From positions 62,001 through 126,000 of the forward strand of contig JAFGEF010000115.1 in assembly GCA_016931715.1 (NCBI GenBank): a stretch of 64,000 nt of DNA. Reading direction: 5' to 3'. Shown here piece after piece: positions 26,922-36,818 of this stretch; the stretch's first letter is position 1; each line of letters starts with the position of its first letter. A model generated the notes under the pieces. It ran no database searches, was not told the DNA's origin, and worked only from the letters and a program-made list of their open reading frames with translations. The position numbers were made by a program, and so were the translations under genes. The DNA is from Sedimentisphaerales bacterium (GTDB lineage: Bacteria > Planctomycetota > Phycisphaerae > Sedimentisphaerales > Anaerobacaceae).

Positions 26922-28397
26922 CTACCGGCTGAAAACACCATCCGATAAATCTTTCAGAGCGTGATAAGATTCCTTCGGCTCAAGCTGGTCTGTTAATAAG
27001 CCGCTGTTGACAATTACACTGTCATGTGTATCGATGAGGTTCGAGTAAGTAACGGAATTGACGAACGGCTTGCTCAAAGCTATCTGGAAGAACTGGTTGA
27101 TCCATTTTGCCTGGAGTTTCTGGTTCCATTTATCATGCCATATTCCAGCCAGGTTTCCGTCATTTTCGCCATCACCATTTTGACTTGGTACTTCGACGCA
27201 TGTTATGTATATAGGCTTTGCTATGGGAGCGAACGTATCGAGAATAGCTGATATTTGCATCATGTCTCTCGTATGCATGCCTGCTTTATCTTTTCCAAAT
27301 CTCATCTGCAAACCGAACGCATCGAAGTTCACGCCGCTTTGTACTACCATATCCATATACACCAAAGGCGGAATGCTGTTGTGTGAAGTTGTGTAATATT
27401 CACCCCAGGGATTTGATATTTCGATTATTTTTATAGCCCTGTCGCTTGCCTGTTTCACAGCCATATTTGCAGCGCGAGTCATTTCGAGAATCTGTTCGAA
27501 TCTGAAACCGAAATGATTGAATGCGTTCAGACCGCTTATTGTGTACCATGCCCGAATAATATTGCTGTAGCGTCCGACAATCTCAGTAACAAACTGGTAA
27601 GCGGTTTCCCTGATTTTCTCAAAGCTCTCATTTCCGTTGAGCAGCCATGCCGGCAAATATTCTTCCGAGAAACACAATAGCGGGCCTGCACTGAGAGGCA
27701 GCTTCTTTTTAACAAGAACTTCTATACAGGCATCGATTTTGGAAAAATTATAATGCCCCTTTTCCGATTCGATTTGTGCCCAGTTAATCGGGATGGTTAC
27801 AGAGCCGAACAATCCGAGCAGCTTTTCAATGTACAGAGGATTGTCAATTTCCATCGGATCGATTTTGCAGCTAAAACAGCCTCTGCCGAAACCATGGCTC
27901 TTTGTCCTTGTGTGAAAGAGCAGCTCAGCCTGTTTTATTGCAAGTTTTTCAGATAGTTCAATAGCCCTGTTAAGCGCTTCATCCGCCAGTTTCGACGCCG
28001 CAGGCGGATCAGAGATGTTTTGAATTGCCCTTATAAAAAAATCATGGGCTTCTTCAGAAAGCTCTGACATGCCCTTAATACTATTGAAAAATGACCAGTC
28101 TTCTCGTTTATTAACGATTTGCATCAGTTTTGCACGTGTTATCTCGACATTCAAATTGTAAGGTCTTTCTCTCTCCGGCAGACAGGTTGTCGGCAGGAGT
28201 ACTTTTCCGAAGCCCTCTATCGGCCAGAGCAGCGCCAATCCCGCTGTTTCAAGATTTGCCTTTTTACAAAGTATAAAACCGTCCTGAAATGTAATCTGGG
28301 CACGTCTAATGCCGATTCCATCACCTCCGAAAAGATAAGCTCCGCTCAATGCAAAATCTTTAACTATACTGCCGTTCTTAAAAACCTGAAATTTCAC
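26922..28397 (-). CDS. GH10-like (endo-xylanase-fold) protein, possibly lacking the canonical acid/base
   Basis: TIPINWAQIESEKGHYNFSKIDACIEVLVKKKLPLSAGPLL, YSNIIRAWYTISGLN, KPIYITCVEVPS. Confidence 0.65.
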   Translation of the reverse strand: MKFQVFKNGSIVKDFALSGAYLFGGDGIGIRRAQITFQDGFILCKKANLETAGLALLWPIEGFGKVLLPTTCLPERERPYNLNVEITRAKLMQIVNKREDWSFFNSIKGMSELSEEAHDFFIRAIQNISDPPAASKLADEALNRAIELSEKLAIKQAELLFHTRTKSHGFGRGCFSCKIDPMEIDNPLYIEKLLGLFGSVTIPINWAQIESEKGHYNFSKIDACIEVLVKKKLPLSAGPLLCFSEEYLPAWLLNGNESFEKIRETAYQFVTEIVGRYSNIIRAWYTISGLNAFNHFGFRFEQILEMTRAANMAVKQASDRAIKIIEISNPWGEYYTTSHNSIPPLVYMDMVVQSGVNFDAFGLQMRFGKDKAGMHTRDMMQISAILDTFAPIAKPIYITCVEVPSQNGDGENDGNLAGIWHDKWNQKLQAKWINQFFQIALSKPFVNSVTYSNLIDTHDSVIVNSGLLTDQLEPKESYHALKDLSDGVFSR

Positions 28398-28612
28398 TTT
28401 ATTCTCTTATTTTTCTGCCTTTTCAGCACATCATTCTGATGGTCGTTGTTTTATTGCCATTTTATTAGATTTCCGCCTATATTGTGGGAGCGGGAACCAG
28501 AACTTGCAATCAAATCCCACAACTTTATGTAGATTATAGCGTTTTGGTCAAATTATGCAATTCAAACTTTATGCACCGCGATTTTAAGCTGTAATATATT
28601 TTTAAGTAAGAG

Positions 28613-28788
28613 TTTTGCAAAAATGAGAAAAGGCATATATTATTTAAGAAAATCGATGAACGATTTTCTTAAAATAATAAATTACTATTTGCATAACTCT
28701 TTAATAAGTAATATGTTATGTTTAGAAAGAAAAAATTGTGAAATGAATTTTTTCTTTCCAAAGTATGCCTTTTCTCATTTTTGCAAAA
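28613..28788. repeat. Cloverleaf-type structured intergenic element, copy C
   Basis: 25/25 perfect outer arms 28613-28637 / 28764-28788; hairpin 28643-28673 (13 bp, 5-nt loop); middle cataac...gttatg; hairpin 28721-28762 (16/17). Confidence 0.85.
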
Positions 28789-28863
28789 GTTCAGTTTAAA
28801 ATAGAAAAAATCTGAGAAATGAGCCCGATTGAGATTTTTAGCCGCTAACAATCATTCTCTATG

Positions 28864-30222
28864 TTATTTTTCCGCGATACAGTAAATATATTTATGTCCC
28901 TTCAGGATAATCTGATTATCAACGAATGCGGGTGATGCGTCGAACTGGTCGTCGAGCTTATTTGCCGCCAGGACCTCGTAGGTGTCGGAATTTTTGATAA
29001 CTGCAGTAAGGCCGTTCTGGGAAGCCAAATAAACTCTGTCTGCCGCTCCTGCGGGAGAAGCATAATATCCTCCTGCTCCTTCAATGGCTTGCGATTCATA
29101 ATACGGTTTTCCTGTTTTTGCGTTATAGCAGGACAAAATTGCTCTGTTATTCGCCAGTACATAAAACCTTTCGCCATATAATAATGGTGACGGGACATAA
29201 GGAGTAGTCCTGCTGCTGGATTCCCATTTTATCGCGTCTGTTCCGCTCAAGTCACCTGTTCTGCCAAGTTCAATAGCCTGTATTTTATTGCCGCTGTAGC
29301 CGCTTGTGCAAATAACAGTATTTAAATATCGAACCGGAGAGGGAATTACATTTCTTGTTTGGCCGCTGCACTGCCAGATAACATCACCTGTTTTGACATC
29401 ATAACAGCGCACAAAATTTGTGGCGCTTGTCACAACCTGTAATTTTCCATCCACTTCGACAACAAGGGGGGTCGCCCAAGATGTCGGTTCATCTCTGTTT
29501 TTCTGCCAGAGGATTTCGCCGCTTTCTTTGTTGAGAGCATATATAACTGATTGGTCTTCCTGATCCATTTGGACGATTATAGCGTCACCAGCGAGAGCAA
29601 CGGAGCTTCCTTCTCCGAATCCCATGAGCATTCTCATTTTGCCCAAGTCTTTCTTCCAAATTTGATTTCCGTCCATATCATAGCAATATACGCCGCGAGA
29701 GCCGAAACCTGCCCAGATACGTTTGCCATCTGTTACGGCAGAACTGGATGCAAAACTTCCTGTTTGCTGATGTCCTTCATGCGGCAGGGTCTGGATGGCT
29801 GTTTTTTGCCATATGGTTTTTCCTGTTTCGCGATCCAGGCAAACTATGTCGAATTTGTATTCGTTTGCCGGAGATGAACTCATACCGCCGCCTCTTCCGC
29901 CTCGTCCTCCTCTGGCTTGTGTGTCAGCAGCAGGTGCAGCGGCTGGTGTACTTTTAACATCGGTTTCAATAGCGGTCAGAAAGATAATCTTGTTCTCCCA
30001 TACAATTGGTGTGGATAATCCTGCACCGGGTACTTCGACTTTCCATTTGATATTTTCTGTCTCGCTCCATTTTATAGGCGGATTAGCATTTTTAGCTGCG
30101 CCGGTATTATCCGGGCCTCGCCAGTTAGGCCAGTATTCTTGCCCGGAGGCGGCATAAGCATTGCTTGAAATCAATAAAGATGTTAAAACTGCGATGATTA
30201 AACCTGTTCCTGATTTTGTCAT
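28864..30222 (-). CDS. Secreted PQQ-binding-like beta-propeller protein
   Basis: WPNWRGPDNTGAAKNANPPIKWSETENIKWKVEVPG; repeated DxxTGxxIW blades. Confidence 0.9.
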   Translation of the reverse strand: MTKSGTGLIIAVLTSLLISSNAYAASGQEYWPNWRGPDNTGAAKNANPPIKWSETENIKWKVEVPGAGLSTPIVWENKIIFLTAIETDVKSTPAAAPAADTQARGGRGGRGGGMSSSPANEYKFDIVCLDRETGKTIWQKTAIQTLPHEGHQQTGSFASSSAVTDGKRIWAGFGSRGVYCYDMDGNQIWKKDLGKMRMLMGFGEGSSVALAGDAIIVQMDQEDQSVIYALNKESGEILWQKNRDEPTSWATPLVVEVDGKLQVVTSATNFVRCYDVKTGDVIWQCSGQTRNVIPSPVRYLNTVICTSGYSGNKIQAIELGRTGDLSGTDAIKWESSSRTTPYVPSPLLYGERFYVLANNRAILSCYNAKTGKPYYESQAIEGAGGYYASPAGAADRVYLASQNGLTAVIKNSDTYEVLAANKLDDQFDASPAFVDNQIILKGHKYIYCIAEK

Positions 30223-30451
30223 GATTCAACTCACTTTCTGTAAAAACCAATGTTTTTTTGACTTTTATTACGAGCAAGTTAACAAAAAGTTTTAAAAATC
30301 CTATAAAAAACTGATTTTTCTTTGTGAAAATTACATTTAATTTTGCAGAGTCAATCGTAAATATATGTGATTTATAGAATTAAATATTGCAAATTCGATG
30401 GATTGGCATTATAATCCCAATTCTTGCGCAATAATTGAAAGGGTTATATAA

Positions 30452-31711
30452 ATGAAATATGATGTAGCAGATTTATCATTGGCAGAAGGTGGAAAGAAAC
30501 GAATAATCTGGGCTGATAATGATATGCCGGTTTTGGCGTCGATTCGGGAAAGATTCGAGAAAGCCAAACCTTTGAAAGGCAAAAAAGTATCTGCCTGTCT
30601 GCATGTTACAGCAGAAACAGCTAATTTGGCGAGAACATTAAAAGCCGGCGGAGCCGACCTTGTTCTTTGCGCTTCAAATCCGCTCAGCACCCAGGATGAC
30701 GTAGCTGCTTCGCTTGTTAAGGATTTTAAGATACCCGTTTATGCGATATGCGGTGAAAATCGCGCTATTTATTATAAACATATCCATGCAGCTATCGACC
30801 ATGAGCCGGTTATAACATTTGATGATGGCGCAGACCTTGTAAATGAGCTTCATACAAGCAGAAAGAAAGATTCCGGCAGAATTATTGCCAGTATGGAGGA
30901 GACGACAACCGGTGTTATCCGTTTACGAGCGATGGCCAACGAAGGAAAGTTGAAATTTCCGGTTATCGCGGTGAACGACGCCGCTACAAAATATTTATTC
31001 GATAATCGTTACGGCACAGGGCAATCGACAGTTGACGGCATTATCCGGGCGACGGATTTCCTTATGGCAGGCAAGAGAATTGTTGTTGCCGGTTACGGCT
31101 GGTGCGGACGGGGCTTCGCTATGCGTGCCAGAGGAATGGGAGCGATTGTTATTATTACTGAAGTTGATGCCATCAAGGCGCTCGAAGCATCTATGGATGG
31201 CTTTTCAGTGATGCCGATGGCAGAAGCTGCCAAAATCGGCGATTTGTTCCTGACTCTTACCGGCAATAAAAATGTTCTGCGTGCAGAGCACTTCAAATTG
31301 ATGAAAGACAGAGCAGTCGTAGCCAATAGCGGCCATTTCAATGTTGAGATTGATATACCTGCATTGAAAAAGCTGAGCAAGAAAGTCATAACAAACGTGC
31401 GTCATTGCGTCGATGAATATGTACTTAAGAATAACAATCGCGTATATCTTCTTGCCGAAGGACGTCTGATTAATCTTGCCGCGGCAGAGGGACATCCTGC
31501 GAGTGTCATGGATATGAGTTTCTCGACACAAGCGCTGCAAGCTGAGTATGTTATTAAAAACCAGGACAAATTGTCTGTCGCAGTCCATGATGTACCGCCG
31601 GAAATTGAGCATAAAGTGAGCACACTGAAGCTCAAATCGATGTCAATACAAATTGATAAACTCACTGACGAGCAGATCGAGTATTTGGCATCCAGCGGCG
31701 AAGGAACATAA
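30452..31711 (+). CDS. ahcY: Adenosylhomocysteinase
   Basis: [93 protein letters not shown]. Confidence 0.96.
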   Translation: MKYDVADLSLAEGGKKRIIWADNDMPVLASIRERFEKAKPLKGKKVSACLHVTAETANLARTLKAGGADLVLCASNPLSTQDDVAASLVKDFKIPVYAICGENRAIYYKHIHAAIDHEPVITFDDGADLVNELHTSRKKDSGRIIASMEETTTGVIRLRAMANEGKLKFPVIAVNDAATKYLFDNRYGTGQSTVDGIIRATDFLMAGKRIVVAGYGWCGRGFAMRARGMGAIVIITEVDAIKALEASMDGFSVMPMAEAAKIGDLFLTLTGNKNVLRAEHFKLMKDRAVVANSGHFNVEIDIPALKKLSKKVITNVRHCVDEYVLKNNNRVYLLAEGRLINLAAAEGHPASVMDMSFSTQALQAEYVIKNQDKLSVAVHDVPPEIEHKVSTLKLKSMSIQIDKLTDEQIEYLASSGEGT

Positions 31712-31812
31712 ATCGTGGATAGTGGATGGTGAATAGTGAATCCGCACAGGATATAAGCCTGGGAAAATCATAAATTAATGACCGCTATTCACAGAAGACG
31801 AGACACGAGATT

Positions 31813-33693
31813 ATGGAAAGTAACCAGACAGAAAAGTCACAGATAGTAGTTACTAAGTCATTTTTGACTTCTGGTCCGACTTTACATTACAGTCATCGTA
31901 ATGTTCAGAGAAGCTGGTTTCTTACTATAGGTATTTACGGCGTAACATGTCTTTTCTGGTCGAAAATTGCCACCGGCTCATTCTTTTCATTTGAAATCGA
32001 AGCAGTGGCAACACATGCTTTCTGGCGTCTTGACCAGTCCCTTGTTACAGGTATAAGCATCTTCGAGTATCCATGGCAGATTCTGGTGTTAGGTCTTTTG
32101 ATGGGTATTTTATCGATTGTGCCCGTCTTGATATCACAGCTTATGAGCTTCGAATACAGCCTTCCACTTATACTTGAGGTTATTATTCTTGCGAATTTGC
32201 CTGGTTTTGCGATTTGTCTGTTGATAAGCTGTTTCGCGGTAGCGTGCAGGCCTTTGCGATTTCGGTCGCGTTTTATTGCAGTTACTCTCTGCGCATCTCC
32301 GCAATTGGCATACTGGATATATTTCGGCGGAGCCAGGGGAGTTGAGCCGGTCGAGATGGGGTTCTCATTTGTGCCGTGGTTTGTCGCATGGCTGGATGGT
32401 TTGGTACTGGCAGGCTTTGTTCTTGGTATAGGACACTTCACTCGCTACAAACCCGGCCTGATATGGATGTTTGCCGCCTTTACGCTGGTGATTGCAGTTA
32501 CTGTATTTGAAAGCGCAATCGGATTTGATGAGCTTGATTATCAGCTTTATGTTGCAAAAAATAATCCTGAGCAGGTAAACGAATTTCGCGACCATAATAT
32601 TGCTGAAGTTCTGGACAAAACAATAAATAATCCTGCCGTTCAAAAATATCTCAGTGATTTTTATTACACGACGGATCCGCAGGCAAGAAGGAGCGAGCTT
32701 AAAAGAGAAATACAGAACCGTCTGAGCAATGATCGTTGGCCGGGCTGGTTCACGCTTCCTAACGATATGCTTCCGGAAGGGCTGGACTATATGTCCAAAA
32801 AGGATGAATTATTCAAACAGTATAACCTGTTCATTAAAAAACGTCCGAAAAGCCGTAGAATGCCGATAGTACTTTATTATGATGCCATTCTTAACGAATA
32901 CAGCCCGGATATCAGGATTCTCGGAGAAAAAGAAATACTGCGTTTCTATAATGATTATCCCCGTGAAAGGTCGGCGGATACATGGCTCAGTCTTTACAGA
33001 GATTTCCCGGACAGCACAGAGTCACTCGAAGCACGATGGCGTATAGCCAGGCACAGGTCAGGAAAAGGCATATTCCAGCCTGCGGAAGACCTTCTGATTG
33101 AAACACAAACGAAATTAGTCGAACGATTGAAGATGCTCGAAACAGAACAAAAACCGAATGAGTCGCTTTTCAGCCTGTTTCGGAGACCTCCTGATTCGGT
33201 AATGACTATATCTAAATTGAAGGATTTGGAAAGAAGACTTGAAATCACACTTAGTCTTATCGGGTCTGAAAATCGCTCCGAGAAACCGGGAGTAAATGAA
33301 AGGCTGGCACAGTTCGTTATGTTAAATCCGCACAGTCTGGAATATCCGCAGCAGATTAATTTGCTTCTTCAGCAGACGGATGAAGATGACCCGCTTCGTG
33401 ATAATCTTTTGCTGGTCGAAGCAAAACTTACCAGTGATGAGCAGCTTTGTGCTCAAAAACTGATAAAACTTCATGAGCGATATCCCATGACTGATGGTGG
33501 AATGCAGGCTTTGTACGAATTATGTTTACTGGATGTTCAGAAATGGCGTCAGCAGGGTGATTCCGATGTAGAACTTAAGAAAAAGTACAGGGATGAAGCG
33601 AGAGCAACTCTTTCTAATTTTAAGAGTTTATATCCCGAAAGCTTCTATATCGAGCAGGTTAAAAAGTATCTGGACGAAATTCCTGCGAATTGA
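31813..33693 (+). CDS. Multi-pass membrane protein (YIP1-like) with C-terminal helical/TPR-like region
   Basis: Several TM helices in N-terminal half; helical repeats in C-terminal half. Confidence 0.6.
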   Translation: MESNQTEKSQIVVTKSFLTSGPTLHYSHRNVQRSWFLTIGIYGVTCLFWSKIATGSFFSFEIEAVATHAFWRLDQSLVTGISIFEYPWQILVLGLLMGILSIVPVLISQLMSFEYSLPLILEVIILANLPGFAICLLISCFAVACRPLRFRSRFIAVTLCASPQLAYWIYFGGARGVEPVEMGFSFVPWFVAWLDGLVLAGFVLGIGHFTRYKPGLIWMFAAFTLVIAVTVFESAIGFDELDYQLYVAKNNPEQVNEFRDHNIAEVLDKTINNPAVQKYLSDFYYTTDPQARRSELKREIQNRLSNDRWPGWFTLPNDMLPEGLDYMSKKDELFKQYNLFIKKRPKSRRMPIVLYYDAILNEYSPDIRILGEKEILRFYNDYPRERSADTWLSLYRDFPDSTESLEARWRIARHRSGKGIFQPAEDLLIETQTKLVERLKMLETEQKPNESLFSLFRRPPDSVMTISKLKDLERRLEITLSLIGSENRSEKPGVNERLAQFVMLNPHSLEYPQQINLLLQQTDEDDPLRDNLLLVEAKLTSDEQLCAQKLIKLHERYPMTDGGMQALYELCLLDVQKWRQQGDSDVELKKKYRDEARATLSNFKSLYPESFYIEQVKKYLDEIPAN

Positions 33694-33745
33694 TATAATG
33701 AGTTCGCAATTGCCGGCTATAATCTGCTTTTGGAGGTAATCACAG

Positions 33746-34843
33746 GTGGCAGCCAGTAAACAAAGTATATCTAATCGCAATACAGGCAAAATCCTGCTTG
33801 TCGGTGACATCCGAAAAGTCTTTCTGGATGCCGCTTCCGCTGCAAGCATCAACTGCGAGGTTCACGCGACTCTGCCCGAAGCCGTCAAAGCGGTACAAAA
33901 CAGCACTTTTTCTGCCATCGCTGTTGTCCTGTCCGGAATTCAGACGAAATTAAATTCGTCTATTAAAAGCCTGAGAGATAAATGCGGCGCAAGGATAGTT
34001 CTGCTGGCTCAAATGTATGAAGAACCTATCGCCATTCGGCTTACATGCTCCGTGTACAATGATAAACCTCTTGCGGATGATTATATGATATGTCCCGTTC
34101 AGGTGGACAATTTCTGCGAATTTCTAACCAGCGGGAAAAATCTTCATGCTCCTTCAGAATATCAAAGAAGCGAAGAAAGTGCATCATGGGCGGCTCTTTC
34201 AGACGAATCGACTGAAACAAAGATTAGACATCTCGAAAAGATGGCAACCGAAGACGACTTGACGGGATTAAAAAACCGGAGATATATCAGGGAATTTGCC
34301 AGGCAAATTATCGAATACGCACGGAAGGAAAACGGACGGGTGACATTGCTTGTGTTCGATATCGATAACTTCAAGAAATATAACGACCTCTACGGTCATA
34401 CCGCCGGCGACGAGATTTTAAAACAGGCCGCACATCTTATGCACCGCTGCTGCAGAGCACATGACGTTGTCGGAAGAATAGGCGGAGACGAATTCGCAGT
34501 AGTGTTCTGGGACGACCCGTCAATACTTAAAGCTGTGATAGAGCAATCAAAAAACAATGACAGGCGTTCTATCGATTCCGACCATCCGCATGAGGCAATG
34601 CTGATTGCCAGGCGATTTATAAGCGAACTGGAAAAAACTCCCGCACCTGTAGGAACCCGGGACGAGACCGGATTAGGTCCCGAAGGCACCGGAGTACTTA
34701 CAATAAGCGGCGGTTTGGCAAGCTACCCTCGCGATGGACAAACTATACAGGAACTGTTTGAGCAGGCGGATAAGGCTTTACTGGAAGCCAAACGCAGCGG
34801 CAAGAACAGAATATACCTCGTCGGCAAGCCTGTAAATCAATAG
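33746..34843 (+). CDS. GGDEF diguanylate cyclase with N-terminal receiver-like domain
   Basis: DDLTGLKNRRYIREF, DIDNFKKYNDLYGHTAGDEIL, RIGGDEFAVVFW; GTG start. Confidence 0.92.
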   Translation: MAASKQSISNRNTGKILLVGDIRKVFLDAASAASINCEVHATLPEAVKAVQNSTFSAIAVVLSGIQTKLNSSIKSLRDKCGARIVLLAQMYEEPIAIRLTCSVYNDKPLADDYMICPVQVDNFCEFLTSGKNLHAPSEYQRSEESASWAALSDESTETKIRHLEKMATEDDLTGLKNRRYIREFARQIIEYARKENGRVTLLVFDIDNFKKYNDLYGHTAGDEILKQAAHLMHRCCRAHDVVGRIGGDEFAVVFWDDPSILKAVIEQSKNNDRRSIDSDHPHEAMLIARRFISELEKTPAPVGTRDETGLGPEGTGVLTISGGLASYPRDGQTIQELFEQADKALLEAKRSGKNRIYLVGKPVNQ

Positions 34844-34912
34844 GTTCGCGATATTTTTTGGCTGTCCGTTTGCATTTTGATAAAAGTGTATTATATTTTA
34901 AATAGGGATAGT

Positions 34913-34932
34913 TTCAATTTTGCAGAATCCTT
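34913..34932. repeat. Solo terminal fragment of the cloverleaf element
   Basis: ttcaattttgcagaatcctt, identical 20-mer to 58604-58623 (3' end of copy B); no hairpins adjacent. Confidence 0.6.
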
Positions 34933-34959
34933 ATATAATTCCACTTTTGGGGGGGAGAA

Positions 34960-35094
34960 ATGCGAAGGGCATTCAAGATACTCGATGAAACGGTTTTTTT
35001 TCTTTCGATGCTTGCCGGGGTATATTTGTGGATAAGTTTACTTATTATAACTCTTTTCACGTATTTAAAAAGTACCACAGGTTCTCCGATGTAG
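34960..35094 (+). CDS. Small putative membrane protein (44 aa)
   Basis: MRRAFKILDETVFFLSMLAGVYLWISLLIITLFTYLKSTTGSPM*; strong G-rich RBS (gggggggag) a few bases upstream; below the ORF-track length cut-off. Confidence 0.5.
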   Translation: MRRAFKILDETVFFLSMLAGVYLWISLLIITLFTYLKSTTGSPM

Positions 35095-35555
35095 GAAATT
35101 TGGCGGCAGAGTATTTCTTTTCTGGAAAGAAGCGGAAACCGGACACCAACAGCAAGAAGCCACGGCATAGCAGCCAGACTAAAATGTTTTACATGCTGTT
35201 GTCCTGAAAGTGTTTATCGGAGCTTATTGTCGCAGCCTCTCAAAGAATTTTAGAAAAACCGCACGAACTGCACCAAAATCCTGTTTTTCACGATAAATAT
35301 TATTCAAGGTCATTTCTGTTACCACGTCTAAATTGATACACTCAAGGCGGCAAATCTTCTCACTTTTGTATGTGTATTTCATTATGAGACCTATGTAAAG
35401 ATTCAAATTAAGCCTTTTATTCAGACAATATAAACTATTGCATGGAATAGCTTTATGACGATAAAAATATAAAAAGCATGACAAATTTGAGATTTTGTGT
35501 ATAATAATATTATTATGTTTAGCCGGAACGAAGTAAGTTTTGGAGGATAGAGAAT

Positions 35556-36794
35556 ATGAAACGTAAAATGTTGTTCATAATAATTATAGCCTGCTTTACG
35601 GCTGTAAGCTTCGGCCAGAGACGAGCCAGAACCTCAATACTGAAAATCATCCAGTTGACAAAACCTGTTACTTCAGGGACTACAAGCTTCGAGGATGCTC
35701 TTTCAAAACTGCGGCCTGCAGAAAAGTTCACGGGGCAGCCGGTGGATAACACGATTGTAGGCCAGCTTGCCTGGGCTGGTTTGGGCAACAGGATAAGTTC
35801 CAGCGCGGCTCAGGTTATACCGCAGCCTTTGCAATCGCCTTTTCCAATGCAGATATATATGGTGATAAACGAGGGAGTCTTTTTCTATCAGCCTCTCAAT
35901 CACAGCATGGAACGAATAGTAGAAGGTGATATTCGGCTCGCTCTTGCAGGCGCAACTGCGATGCCTACCTCAGTAGCCAGCGCGGGATGTGTCATTGTTG
36001 TTGCTTCCACATCTGTTTCGAGGAATACTGCTGCCAGGAGAGGCGGTACATCTGCCAGCGCAAGAAATGCAATGCTGCTCGAAGCCGGACATATTGCCCA
36101 GAACATTCAATTGCAGGCAGTGTGCCTGGAGGGACTCGGCTCGACGGCTATAAGTGAGTTTGATTCCAGCGCAGTTTCCAAAGTCTGCAACCTGCAGAGA
36201 GATTTGGATGTGCTGTATATAGTTTGTGTCGGTTATATGACAGAACGGGAAAAGCTTGCAAATCCGTCTGATACCGCGGCAGCAAAAAAAGCAGCTATAA
36301 TCGTTCCAGCTCAAAACTTTGAAGACGAAGAGTTCTGGCAGACTAAGAATATGCTCGATTCCGCCAGGATTCTTGTTACAGTAGTAAGCAATCAACCCGG
36401 ACCGATAAGAGGCAGAAACGGGACGTTATTCGATGTTCCTGTGCGTGCAGATCAGATTCGAGCAGATGATTTCGATGCTTTAATTGTAATAGGAGGTCCT
36501 GGTACATCTATATTCAATAATGATCCGGTTGTGCGGAATCTTCTTCGGGATGCTTCTCAGAAGAGAAAGATAATCGGAGCATCCTCTTATGGTACTGTAA
36601 TACTTGCCGGCGCGGGAATTTTGCAGGGTGTGAAAGTAACTGGTCCTGTCGCAGAAAGCACAAATATCCAGAGAATGGGTGCAGTTTTCTCTAATTTGCC
36701 TGTCGAGGAACATATGCGTGTGATAACTTGTGCAGGTCCGCAAGCCGCAAGAATTTTTGCAACAGCTTTGGCGGATGCTATTTTAGGCAGATAA
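35556..36794 (+). CDS. Secreted fusion of SagB-type nitroreductase-like domain and DJ-1/PfpI-like domain
   Basis: Signal peptide; FEDALSKLRPAEKFTGQPVDNTIVGQLAWAGLGN...GVFFYQPLNHSMERIVEGDIRLALAGA; then DSARILVTVVSN...DFDALIVIGGPGTSIF...IIGASSYGTVILAGAGIL. Confidence 0.75.
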   Translation: MKRKMLFIIIIACFTAVSFGQRRARTSILKIIQLTKPVTSGTTSFEDALSKLRPAEKFTGQPVDNTIVGQLAWAGLGNRISSSAAQVIPQPLQSPFPMQIYMVINEGVFFYQPLNHSMERIVEGDIRLALAGATAMPTSVASAGCVIVVASTSVSRNTAARRGGTSASARNAMLLEAGHIAQNIQLQAVCLEGLGSTAISEFDSSAVSKVCNLQRDLDVLYIVCVGYMTEREKLANPSDTAAAKKAAIIVPAQNFEDEEFWQTKNMLDSARILVTVVSNQPGPIRGRNGTLFDVPVRADQIRADDFDALIVIGGPGTSIFNNDPVVRNLLRDASQKRKIIGASSYGTVILAGAGILQGVKVTGPVAESTNIQRMGAVFSNLPVEEHMRVITCAGPQAARIFATALADAILGR

Positions 36795-36818
36795 TCGCCG
36801 CAAAAATCAGAACATTGC

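Noticed and set aside
35224-35484. Minus-strand 86-aa ORF
   Set aside because: Start and coding signal are weak; could be real but cannot be supported from the sequence alone.
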